Below, in pieces: positions 18,053 through 25,797 of a stretch of DNA of 64,000 nt (position 1 is the first letter of the stretch; every line of letters begins with the position of its first letter). A program made the translations under genes and the position numbers. The notes below the pieces were generated by a model. It was not told the DNA's origin, searched no databases, and saw only the letters and a program-made list of their open reading frames with translations. Source of the stretch: Haloarcula nitratireducens (GTDB lineage Archaea > Halobacteriota > Halobacteria > Halobacteriales > Haloarculaceae); contig NZ_RKLT01000014.1 of NCBI RefSeq assembly GCF_019599505.1, forward strand, positions 1 to 64,000. The letters are read 5' to 3'.

Positions 18053-18388
18053 TTACTCTTCGGTGAGTGAGTTGACTACGATTCGCGTAGCTTCAAGAAG
18101 TGCGTCAAGTTTTTCTTCGTTGATCTGGGTAACACACAGCTGCTCTCTCTCGTAGTCTATCACCCCTGCCTCATCGAATATCGGCAAGTGAACGTGGTGA
18201 AAGTCGGCAAGCAGATCGGCCTCGGACGGCGCGGGCTCGCTTGCCTGCTCCTGAAACTGCAGAATGAGCTCTCGACAATAGAATGGGCTCTCTGCTTCCA
18301 GAAGGAGTTCGAGCACTCGAATCCGTTGTTCGTCCTGAAACAGGTCGAATGCCGTGAGCGCTAGCTGAGTTGTACTGGTTCCCGGCAT
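18053..18388 (-). CDS. Haloarchaeal winged-helix regulator (DUF7344-like)
   Basis: A 111-residue protein of the common haloarchaeal pattern: AFDLFQDEQRIRVLELLLEAE, then YCRELILQF and LADFHHVHLPIFDEAGVIDYEREQLCVT. The helix-turn-helix followed by a short wing and the HHVHLP segment indicate DNA binding. It is convergent with RNase HI and lies upstream, divergently, of the CARF regulator. Target genes are unknown. Confidence 0.7.
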   Translation of the reverse strand: MPGTSTTQLALTAFDLFQDEQRIRVLELLLEAESPFYCRELILQFQEQASEPAPSEADLLADFHHVHLPIFDEAGVIDYEREQLCVTQINEEKLDALLEATRIVVNSLTEE

Positions 18389-18644
18389 TACCAGTCACCG
18401 CCCCGAAACAGTCGCTTGAGGACAGAACGACCAAATGATTGAGTCACCGAGTCCCCGAATCCGTTGGTTCCTCTTTGCGAATATCGCTCGTTCGTGAACT
18501 GACACTGCATACCCGAGAGAAATTGAAAGAAGGAATTGAAGGTTAGTACGGCAGTATCGTTACAATCAATACTACCGTTCGAGATGACTCCTGTACGCCA
18601 CCCTCTCTGAGCGATACTAACGACAGATCCCTTCAAAGATACCA

Positions 18645-19412
18645 ATGGATTTCCCAGACAACGTCCATATTATGCCGTTTGGATTCGAGCAAGACCGTAT
18701 CGTCGAAACTGCTCGACAGTCAAACGCCGATAAAGTGATTCTGCTCGATTGGCTCGATGGCATCGAGCGGCCACCGTTCCACAACGACGTTCGAGAAGCC
18801 CTCGCCAAGAGTCCTATCGAGAGCGCTGAAATCGAGTGCGATATCTTCGATCTCTACGAGACGATTGCGACCATCTCGGAGTTGATCATTGCCGAACACG
18901 ACGCGGGGAACACAGTCTACGTCAATCTCGCGACCGGGAGCAAAATCACCGCCATTGGCGGGATGATCGCCTGTATGGTCACTGGTGTCGCAGAGCCATA
19001 CTACGTCCGGGCGGAAACGTATTCGACGGGCGACGAGCCCATCGGACATGGGATCGAAAAGAAAATCGATCTCCCGAAATATCCAATTGCAAAACCTGAT
19101 CCACAGCGAATCGAGATTCTGGGGTATCTTGTCGACGAAGCTGAAGCTACTCGCGAGGGCATCTCCTACTCCGTCCGAAAGAAGGACCTCATCGAATTTG
19201 GTTTGGAACAGGAGCTGCCATTTGCCGCTCACTACGACGGCGATTCCTACAACGGATACTATCGTCGGCTCGAAAATCACGTTCTAGAACCGCTACAGGA
19301 GAAAGGGTATATCGAGATCGGCAAGCGTGGGCGACAAAAAATCGTCAAACCCACCGAACTCGGTAAGCAATCGTACGTCGCGTTTCAGTACGTGCACGCC
19401 GAGAGGACATAG
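18645..19412 (+). CDS. CARF-wHTH sensor regulator (HFX_2341/DUF6293 type)
   Basis: The N-terminal about 150 residues form a Rossmann-like CARF domain: VHIMPFGFEQDRIVETA at the start, VILLDWLD, then the ligand-loop motif YVNLATGSKITAIGGMIACM near residues 95-115. CARF domains bind cyclic oligoadenylates made by type III CRISPR or related polymerases. The C-terminal part (RIEILGYLVDEAEATREG ... YYRRLENHVLEPLQEKGYIEIGKRGRQKIVKPTELG) is a winged helix. Thus it should be a ligand-controlled transcription factor. No CRISPR genes or cyclase are in this window. The start at 18645 matches the family's usual MD-P-VH-MP-G beginning. Confidence 0.85.
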   Translation: MDFPDNVHIMPFGFEQDRIVETARQSNADKVILLDWLDGIERPPFHNDVREALAKSPIESAEIECDIFDLYETIATISELIIAEHDAGNTVYVNLATGSKITAIGGMIACMVTGVAEPYYVRAETYSTGDEPIGHGIEKKIDLPKYPIAKPDPQRIEILGYLVDEAEATREGISYSVRKKDLIEFGLEQELPFAAHYDGDSYNGYYRRLENHVLEPLQEKGYIEIGKRGRQKIVKPTELGKQSYVAFQYVHAERT

Positions 19413-19586
19413 ACGTACGCTTCGCTACTGGTCCGAGATACGGACCTAGATACAAAACATGAATTGAGCAATTCGTCGGAAGTCGTTGAGACGGACGATG
19501 AGGTCAACTACAAGAGTGAGGATCCTGAGCGTCAACCTGTTTGCAGACAAAGTGAGGGCAGACAGAGATTGACCGCGAACTAGCGA

Positions 19587-20609
19587 TTAATATTGGGGCG
19601 CAAACGCCATCGCATCGGCCTCGAATGAATACTGGGAGATTCCGGCATCCTCACAAACCGCAGACAGAGACTCGGGCGAAACGTACGAATCCTCAAGTTC
19701 GTCGTCGAGGTGATGCTGGAAAACTACAGTGACGTCGTCCTTGTCCACCGTAGCGACGACAGCGAGGTCAGGATCACTATAGTCGGGCTTGATTACATAG
19801 TCACCAGGGGTAAAGGGGTGTTCAGCGTGCTGCAGGTTCGTATGCTTGTACGTGTAGAGTTTGATATCCTGGTCGTCACAGTACGACGCGAGTTTTGCAG
19901 GATGAATCTCTCGCCAGTTGCTGGGCCCATCATCAAGCATATTCGGGAACGCGACACTCACTGCTTCCCCATCCATTTCCTGGCCATAGAGTGTCGCGTT
20001 CTTTTCCGGTGGGAGAACTTCAACAACGACAGCTGTGGAAGCATCGTTATCGCCCACCTTGATGACGCGATCACCAGGGCGGAACGGGTTCTCGGGTTTC
20101 TGGTTCAGATGGGCTGTGTTCGGCCCAAGATCGTGCAGTTCGTTCATTGGCCGTGCAGCCAGATGAGCGAGTTTCTCTGGCTCCTCGCCGGAGTACTGTT
20201 CCTGTGTCTGAACTTTTGACGTGAGAGTCTCAGTGCGCTCCCAGCCAAGTAAAATGAGCGCATCCTCATTGTCACGGTGCCAGACGAGCACTACGATGTC
20301 GTCGTCGGGGTCCTTCTCAAGCAGCGAGGCAGGACGAAATGCAGAGACGTCTCGGGAAGTTTTGACGTCGACGGTATAGTCAAACACCTCAAAATCGTGC
20401 CCAGAAAAGCTCTCGGGGTTACACCGCCGCATCGCTTCCTCGTTTTGCCAGTGCCACATCTCCACGGGGAGGTACTCACGGCAGAACTGCTCGAAGGCGA
20501 GTTCGCCTAGATTTCCAATACGTCTGGCGTCAAGATCGTCGGCGCCCTGAATGATCGCTTGGTGGTGGGCACGTTCCCGGTCGATCTCGTCAGGCGTATA
20601 GAGATACAC
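19587..20609 (-). CDS. PD-(D/E)XK nuclease-like protein with two KOW-like repeats
   Basis: The N-terminal about 150 residues look like a restriction-type nuclease: NLGELAFEQFCREYL (catalytic Glu helix), DFEVFDYTVDVKTSRD (Asp, then Asp-x-Lys on a strand) and IVVLVWHRDNEDALILLGWE. Two repeats follow, starting PFRPGDRVIKVGDND and PFTPGDYVIKPDYSD, each with a KOW/SH3-like strand pattern and ending in a helix (PAKLASYCDDQDIKLY; PESLSAVCEDAGISQY). Such small barrels often bind nucleic acid or proteins. I know no named family with this order. It is next to the CARF regulator, convergently oriented, so it may belong to the same defence region. Confidence 0.65.
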   Translation of the reverse strand: MYLYTPDEIDRERAHHQAIIQGADDLDARRIGNLGELAFEQFCREYLPVEMWHWQNEEAMRRCNPESFSGHDFEVFDYTVDVKTSRDVSAFRPASLLEKDPDDDIVVLVWHRDNEDALILLGWERTETLTSKVQTQEQYSGEEPEKLAHLAARPMNELHDLGPNTAHLNQKPENPFRPGDRVIKVGDNDASTAVVVEVLPPEKNATLYGQEMDGEAVSVAFPNMLDDGPSNWREIHPAKLASYCDDQDIKLYTYKHTNLQHAEHPFTPGDYVIKPDYSDPDLAVVATVDKDDVTVVFQHHLDDELEDSYVSPESLSAVCEDAGISQYSFEADAMAFAPQY

Positions 20610-20723
20610 AATCCAACATATCTATAAAATATATAATAGTTCTTTCGTGTCTTGAGTGTCGTTACCTGTGAGAAGCGAGTCCCGTTGCATCGGACCATTG
20701 TCAACAGATCCGCAATCGCGGTG

Positions 20724-22019
20724 CTATTCTATACCGTAGCCATCCGTCTGTGGAGTTGACGTCTCCCACGAGGACTCCTTAGTAGCTGGTCGTGGCGGGG
20801 CGTCGTAATCTGGCATCGATGGCTGGTCACCGGGAACCGGCTGGTCGCGCCAATTACCGGTGGGAAAATCGCCGACCTGAGCCTGCTGTTCGAGCGCCGC
20901 AAAGATGTCAGTCACCGTCTCACTCCCCTCAGGCCTAGCCCTTTCGATGTCGGTCGGCAGGCTCGTCGTGAACGTATTGTCGTGAAAATGGTTCCCCTCA
21001 CCGGCAGGTTGTCCGAGTGCAAGATCTGCTTCTTGGGACTTTTCAACGCGATTGTCGCGAATCTCGTTGTCCGACGGTTCGACGATATGTGGCTGGACGA
21101 CGATCCCAAACCGATCGTGATCGCGCACGTGATTCTCAGCAACGATGTTCTCGGAGCCACCCCACAGTAGGATTCCCACCCCGAGTAACGGGTATGCCGG
21201 GAGGGCTGGTGCATCCGGATTGTTGTTCGCGTATACTTGGTTGTCGACGATACAGGAGCCACGCTGGGGCGGATCCGCCTGGTCAAGCGTATTCGGGAAG
21301 ATGCCCACTTTGTTGTGACGCCAGACGGACTCACTGACGGTCAGTGGCCCGCCAGTACTCGTCCCTGAGTAGCCAATCGCATTGTGCTCGGCAACAACAT
21401 CGGTGACCACAGCATCATAAGGACGATTACGACCGAGGTAGAACCCGGCATCGGGATGCCCCGACGCGTAGCTATGTTCGAATCGGCCGTCTCGGGCATC
21501 ATAGGCGTAGATTCCGTAATAGCCATTATTGTATGCGGTTAGGAAGCTGCCACGGAACCCGTTGACGCCGGTCCAGTAGAACGCTGTCCCGCGATAATGT
21601 CGAGCAGTCAGGTTCTCGAGAGCGACGCCATCAGATCCCACCTCGATAGCAGTGCCCCGTTTGAACTCTCCATCCAGAACAACTGCATTCCGGTCGCGTC
21701 CTCGCACCGTTACATTCGGTGTCGACACGGTGAGTGTCTCTGGATACGTGCCTGGAGCCACCAAAACGAGATCACCAGCTTCAGCAGCGTCGATGCCAGC
21801 CTGTATCGTTGGATATTCGTCGGGTACCCGATGGGTAGCAGACTCACGCCGCCCACGGGTTGTCGTGGCTGTGGAGTCAGTGACATCGCCAGTCTCGTTC
21901 GTGCTGCTGGTCTGTTCTCCACTGTCTCCCCCTGGTGGCGTCATGCCACACCCGGCTATTCCGGCGATGCCGAGGCTACTTGCCATCCGGAGCACGTGAC
22001 GTCTCGACACCGGGCTCAT
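20724..22019 (-). CDS. Tat-exported lipoprotein with right-handed beta-helix (NosD-like)
   Basis: I use the ATG at 22019 (MSPVSRRHVLRMASS). The twin-arginine signal SRRHVLR is followed by a hydrophobic core and lipobox GIAGC, so the protein should be folded in the cytoplasm, exported by Tat and lipid-anchored outside. After a low-complexity Ser/Thr linker, YPTIQAGIDAAEAGDLVLVAPGTYPETL opens a parallel beta-helix with many NxI/NxV rungs (for example YNNGYYGIYAYDARDG, ENHVRDHDRFGIVVQPH), as in NosD/CASH-domain surface proteins that bind or process carbohydrates. Substrate unknown. No operon partner. Confidence 0.85.
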   Translation of the reverse strand: MSPVSRRHVLRMASSLGIAGIAGCGMTPPGGDSGEQTSSTNETGDVTDSTATTTRGRRESATHRVPDEYPTIQAGIDAAEAGDLVLVAPGTYPETLTVSTPNVTVRGRDRNAVVLDGEFKRGTAIEVGSDGVALENLTARHYRGTAFYWTGVNGFRGSFLTAYNNGYYGIYAYDARDGRFEHSYASGHPDAGFYLGRNRPYDAVVTDVVAEHNAIGYSGTSTGGPLTVSESVWRHNKVGIFPNTLDQADPPQRGSCIVDNQVYANNNPDAPALPAYPLLGVGILLWGGSENIVAENHVRDHDRFGIVVQPHIVEPSDNEIRDNRVEKSQEADLALGQPAGEGNHFHDNTFTTSLPTDIERARPEGSETVTDIFAALEQQAQVGDFPTGNWRDQPVPGDQPSMPDYDAPPRPATKESSWETSTPQTDGYGIE

Positions 22020-22279
22020 GGTCACTGAATTCACAAGCAGGCTACTTAGTCAGTCGCTCCGTTCAGCGATAGTTCGCGGTTACTCTGGGTGAATCAGTCT
22101 CCCAGCGGCGATTCATCTTCAAAAGAGTCCCTGAAAAGTGTGATAGCTCGGCGTGGAGGAATCTACAGGCGGAACAGACAAAGTGCTTCAGGACCGTCGG
22201 AGACAGCGGAACCGTCTCGTGCTGACGAAGCGCACTACTATGCCCGGAAATACTTGTATGGATGGGCAGTAGCACTACT

Positions 22280-22570
22280 ATGACTGACGACGATCCACCA
22301 GTGCGGCACTGCACCCTCCCCGAACCAACAGATATCAAGGATACACTCGAACGAGTTGGTATCGAACATCTGGATGTCGACGACGAGCGAACAGTCGTCA
22401 TCTACCAACAAGCGATTCTCAAGGTTACCGCGACAGATGGCCAAATAGCCGCAGCTCAGGAAGTCGACGTCGAACTCTGGGAAGCAGCGCCAGGCTCGAC
22501 AGCGGCGGACCAAGACTCGCTCCTTACGGCGTTCGCCGACGAACTGGGAGCGGCCAAGACAACCCAGTAA
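22280..22570 (+). CDS. Hypothetical protein (96 aa)
   Basis: Starts best at ATG 22280 (MTDDDPPVRHC), with a GGATGGGCAGTAG leader before it. An acidic protein with a strand pattern around RTVVIYQQAILKVTATDGQ and a C-terminal helix SLLTAFADELGAA. I do not recognise a family. The frame is supported by haloarchaeal amino-acid composition and third-position G/C. Confidence 0.5.
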   Translation: MTDDDPPVRHCTLPEPTDIKDTLERVGIEHLDVDDERTVVIYQQAILKVTATDGQIAAAQEVDVELWEAAPGSTAADQDSLLTAFADELGAAKTTQ

Positions 22571-22649
22571 GCAAACACGGCTTCACACCAGCCACTGAGC
22601 AACAGTCCATCGACGGGCACCTCGGCGTCGAGAACCCGGCACGAGAGCG

Positions 22650-23083
22650 TCAGTCGGGCTCGTACGGATCCGTCGCTGTCTCGAGGCGATAGACATCGTC
22701 TGCGACATCGAAGTCGTCATCGAACGCATACAGATAGCCCAGGCCCTCGGTCTGCATATATGCGATCAGACAGGCATCGACGAACGAGAGTGGTTCGTAC
22801 TGCCGGAATAACGCTTTCCCGTCGCGAGGGGACCAACAGAGAGCGACTCGATGTGAAAGCGTGCGTTCTCCTCAATCCGATCGAGCAAGTCCACAGCAGC
22901 GTCGTGTCCGGCGTGGGTCGTGAGCCCGTTGAGCGTCTCCGCAAGCACGTAATCGAGGACGACTGCCTCCGGAAGCGAACCATCGTCGATGCCACGGAGT
23001 ATCGGGAGTGCCGCGTCGTGGGCACTATCTCGTTGATACGCTGCCGCAAAGAGGACGGGCGTCTCAATCAGTGCGCGGGGCAT
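22650..23083 (-). pseudogene. VapC-type PIN ribonuclease toxin, frameshifted
   Basis: From ATG 23083 the PIN fold begins ALIETPVLFAAAYQRDSAHD and continues through VLDYVLAETLNGL and a helical region to HIESLSV. A one-base shift near 22830 moves the rest into another frame, which continues RQYEPLSFVDACLIAYMQTE, LGYLYAFDDDFD and ends at TGA 22650-22652. The PIN acidic residues would be at the first strand (here Glu instead of the usual Asp), Glu of AETLN and Asp of FVDAC. The toxin is therefore inactivated by the shift and possibly by the first-residue change. It lies directly after an intact VapB-like antitoxin. Confidence 0.75.
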
Positions 23084-23101
23084 TTACTCAACGTTAATGC
23101 C

Positions 23102-23335
23102 CTAGGCGTCGTAGCCGGTCGTCACGTCGGTCGCCTCGTCACCATCGTATCCGTCGAACTCGGCAAACGTGCCCGACCGCTGTTGAATGACCCATACCCG
23201 AACACTGCCGTCGTCTTCGACCTGCCACCGGAGCTGGTCTCCGTCGTCGATGTCAAGTTCACGCCGAATGCGCGCTGGGATATTCGCTTGGTTGCCCGAA
23301 ACTTTACTTTCAGCGTCGATTCGGTCACTACTCAT
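23102..23335 (-). CDS. AbrB/MazE-fold antitoxin (VapB-like)
   Basis: A 77-residue protein read from ATG 23335 (MSSDRIDAESKVSG). The swapped-hairpin AbrB domain is visible: ESKVSGNQANIPARIRRELDIDDGDQLRWQVEDDGSVRVWVI, with the conserved NQxxIPAxIRxxL core. The acidic C-terminal tail would wrap the toxin. It precedes the frameshifted PIN toxin by 18 bases in the same direction, the normal vapBC order, and such proteins repress their own promoter. Confidence 0.8.
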   Translation of the reverse strand: MSSDRIDAESKVSGNQANIPARIRRELDIDDGDQLRWQVEDDGSVRVWVIQQRSGTFAEFDGYDGDEATDVTTGYDA

Positions 23336-23578
23336 ATGACACAGTAAGCGGCAGAGACTGAAAAGAGAGTGCGTCGTCACATTACTCGGCTGTACCCGCC
23401 TCTACACTGTGAATGGCACGCTCCCAAACAAGGAATCCCGGCACCCTCTTAACGATGGATCGGTCAGCGTCAATATGCGTCGTCGATCTTTTTGCCGACA
23501 GCTCTTTCATGCCAGTCTGTGCCCCCTCCCTCTACTACTGATGGATTCACGCGGTGGTCGGCATGGTTCATCATTCGT

Positions 23579-23698
23579 CTATCTTTCCGCGCTCTGTTTC
23601 ACCTGCATTACCCACTCGATACCATCGAATTCACCGAGCAAACGCGCTGACTTCTCGTTGTACTCGCTATCTCGATACGCCCGGTTCACGTCTACCAT
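23579..23698 (-). CDS. Possible small protein (39 aa) or gene remnant
   Basis: From ATG 23698 the minus strand encodes MVDVNRAYRDSEYNEKSARL, then LGEFDGIEWVMQVKQSAER and a stop. Composition is protein-like with charged helices, unlike the surrounding sequence. It could be an intact short protein or the 5' remnant of a lost gene. Confidence 0.3.
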   Translation of the reverse strand: MVDVNRAYRDSEYNEKSARLLGEFDGIEWVMQVKQSAER

Positions 23699-23720
23699 TG
23701 TGTCGAACTAGCCGGAGCTG

Positions 23721-23861
23721 ATGACTCTCGAGATCTCGTTCACACCTGCCGACGCGTATCCACTAGTCGCGAAACGATGTATCACCGAACTTCGGAAGAT
23801 GCAGACGAACGCCGAACTGAACGAGGCGGACCCGACAGCTATCTGGAAGCATCTGTTCTGA
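23721..23861 (+). CDS. Possible small protein (46 aa)
   Basis: An ATG at 23721 opens a short frame MTLEISFTPADAYPLVAKRC, followed by a helix ITELRKMQTNAELNEADPTA and IWKHLF. The helix-rich, charged sequence and the defined start and stop make it plausible. It lies just upstream of the partition operon on the same strand. No known family comes to mind. Confidence 0.35.
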   Translation: MTLEISFTPADAYPLVAKRCITELRKMQTNAELNEADPTAIWKHLF

Positions 23862-23962
23862 GGGTCGCACTGAACACGACGAATGCCCCGAGGCTCGGCC
23901 TCGGGAATGAGCTCACTATACAGTGTACAAACCATTTCAATGACATCTGTCTGACGTAGATA

Positions 23963-23995
23963 TTTGTATCTTCGATATGGATACAGTATCTGTAT
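23963..23995 (+). promoter_or_regulatory. TGTATC-type repeats at the parA promoter
   Basis: The 33 bases before the parA start contain TTGTATC, GGATAC (its inverted form) and GTATCTGTAT. The same words recur many times after the operon at 25421-25640. Position directly on the promoter suggests autoregulation by a partition protein. Confidence 0.5.
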
Positions 23996-24853
23996 ATGGC
24001 ATCATTGCAACGGGCAGCAACATACGTAGAGAAGGGTGGCGTTGGGAAAACGACCAGTGCCGCCCACATCGCCGTTGCTGCACACAATATGGGCCACGAG
24101 GTCCTGCTCGTCGACCTCGCGGGGACACAGAACGACTTAGCCACACAGTTTGGCCTCTCCATCGTTGAGAGAGATAGCGATACCGATAGCAGTGTCTCGA
24201 TCGACGCGCCGATCTCGGCTGTCTTCGGTGACGATTGGGAATTCCTGCGAGACAACATCGACGACCTCCTCGACCGGATGACGTTCTCAACCGACGAAGG
24301 GCCGGACCTTATTCCGGCAGACCCAGGACTGGGCGGTGCCGACAACAACCTCGCGAACGTCCCACTCGAAGAACGCTACCAGAAACTCGATGAGTTCGTT
24401 GACGACCTCGTCGCCGAGCAGTACGACCTCGTCATCTTCGACCTCCCCGGGAAGGAAGATAACATCGCCCTCAACGGTCTCTTCGCTGCCCGGAACGTGG
24501 TTGCCCCACTGAAGCCCGGTGCCTTCGAGCGTGACCAGTTACAGAAACTGGATGCAACGCTGGACGAGATCAGTGCTGACCTCAACGTGGATCTCGGCCT
24601 GGCGCTGATCATCCCCACGATTATCAGCAGTCAAGAAACCCTTTCAGAATCGTTCGTTGCACACGTATCCGAAGAATATCCAGGGATCGTCGGTGAGCCC
24701 GTTACAAAGACTGCCGATATCGGCAACAACCAGAACGCTGGCCGGACGCTCTACGCCGTTCCTGACGACGAACTCTATGCGACCGGGAAGCGGGCCCGTG
24801 AGGCGTACAGTGCGAACACTGAGCAGTTACTTTCACAACTCACAGACCGATGA
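23996..24853 (+). CDS. parA: ParA-family partition ATPase
   Basis: ParA ATPases move plasmid copies apart. The deviant Walker A KGGVGKTTSAAH is at residues 13-24, the switch region VLLVDLAGTQNDLA follows near residue 38, and Walker B LVIFDLPGKEDNIAL lies near 143. The N-terminus has no HTH extension, so DNA specificity must come from the partner. Length (285 aa) is normal. The Walker B loop has LPGKEDN where many ParA proteins have DxPP. Its stop overlaps the next gene as ATGA. TGTATC-type repeats lie on both sides of the operon. Confidence 0.9.
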   Translation: MASLQRAATYVEKGGVGKTTSAAHIAVAAHNMGHEVLLVDLAGTQNDLATQFGLSIVERDSDTDSSVSIDAPISAVFGDDWEFLRDNIDDLLDRMTFSTDEGPDLIPADPGLGGADNNLANVPLEERYQKLDEFVDDLVAEQYDLVIFDLPGKEDNIALNGLFAARNVVAPLKPGAFERDQLQKLDATLDEISADLNVDLGLALIIPTIISSQETLSESFVAHVSEEYPGIVGEPVTKTADIGNNQNAGRTLYAVPDDELYATGKRAREAYSANTEQLLSQLTDR

Positions 24854-25269
24854 GCGACACTAGTGACGACCGTGATCCCGAAGCACTACTCGAACAGTCC
24901 AAAGAACAGAAGCGCCATCGTAGCCAACCCCAACAGAATAACGAGGCTGAGTCTCAGGGTCCGCCGCTGGAGGAGTACATCGCCGATGTCTACGACGAGC
25001 TCGACGCTGGTGAAGTACCGACGAACCTGACCATGCGGGACCGGAATCTCGCAGCACTAATTCGTGGCCTCGACGAGGCGGGCCAACTCGATGCTGTCGG
25101 TGCCGATGTTCGCGACCACCTGGACAGAGATGCTGCCGATTCAGAAAGTCGGGGATCAGTTCTGGGTCTCCTTGTCCGAGTAGGACTCAACGAGGTTCGC
25201 CCCGATCTTATCGAAGCGGGCGAAGCAGGGTACGAGACGTTCACTGAACGCCAAGAAACACAGTTTTGA
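24850..25269 (+). CDS. Partition partner protein (ParB/centromere-binding candidate)
   Basis: A 139-residue acidic protein translationally coupled to parA. The first 40 residues (SKEQKRHRSQPQQNN) are polar and likely disordered, as in the ParA-stimulating tails of small centromere-binding proteins. The remainder is helical (EEYIADVYDELDAG, NLAALIRGLDEAGQL, SVLGLLVRVGLNEVRPDLIEAG). It shows no ParB sequence similarity I can recognise; the role is inferred from operon position and from the adjacent repeat array. Confidence 0.6.
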   Translation: MSDTSDDRDPEALLEQSKEQKRHRSQPQQNNEAESQGPPLEEYIADVYDELDAGEVPTNLTMRDRNLAALIRGLDEAGQLDAVGADVRDHLDRDAADSESRGSVLGLLVRVGLNEVRPDLIEAGEAGYETFTERQETQF

Positions 25270-25420
25270 GCCGCCGTTTTTGCGTCGTAAATTGCCTCAA
25301 GGTCACGTGGTTCGAGAGAGCAACGCTCTTTCGATAGTACGAGACGGCTCCGTTGTCTCGGACGATACTCGGCTGTTCCGTCTGGAGAGCGCAAGCCTAC
25401 AGCGTTCTTCTCGCTTCATG

Positions 25421-25640
25421 ACTTGTATACATATCTCGTATCTGTATCCAGTATCTAGACTATGGATCTGTATCTTGAATCTGACTAGTATATAGGGTTC
25501 TGTATCAACGTTGTACATATTGGTGACGAATCCCTGGGATAGATCTGTATTTTGTATCTAAATTCTGTATCCATCTCACGTATCCGCATCTAGAATCCTG
25601 ATTTCAGATTTGTATTAGATATCGCGATTCCGTATCCATA
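25421..25640 (+). repeat. Degenerate TCTGTATC repeat array, candidate partition site
   Basis: About 220 AT-rich bases directly after the parA operon carry many copies of TCTGTATC or one-mismatch forms, for example at 25441, 25467, 25499, 25544 (TCTGTATT) and 25564, plus GTATC words between them. Spacings include values near 24-34 bases, so they do not look like a simple tandem repeat. The same words occur at the parA promoter. This is what a centromere (parC/parS) with iterons looks like. Confidence 0.65.
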
Positions 25641-25797
25641 CTGCATATCCGAATAGACGATTCGTCTTCCGATTACAGAAGAGTCTCAGATGGCGTCAGA
25701 TACCTCGAAGAGAGGATATTATTCCGCGATCACAACCATATAAAGAACACTATCCAGTGCAGTTCAGCAAGTAGCAATGTCAAGATACAGTAAATCA

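Noticed and set aside
21597..22028. Plus-strand frames over the start of the beta-helix gene
   Set aside because: They are shadows; the minus strand carries a clear Tat signal, lipobox and beta-helix repeats.
25421..25640. A CRISPR array
   Set aside because: The repeats are 6-8 bases, degenerate and unevenly spaced, and no cas gene is near; a partition site fits better.
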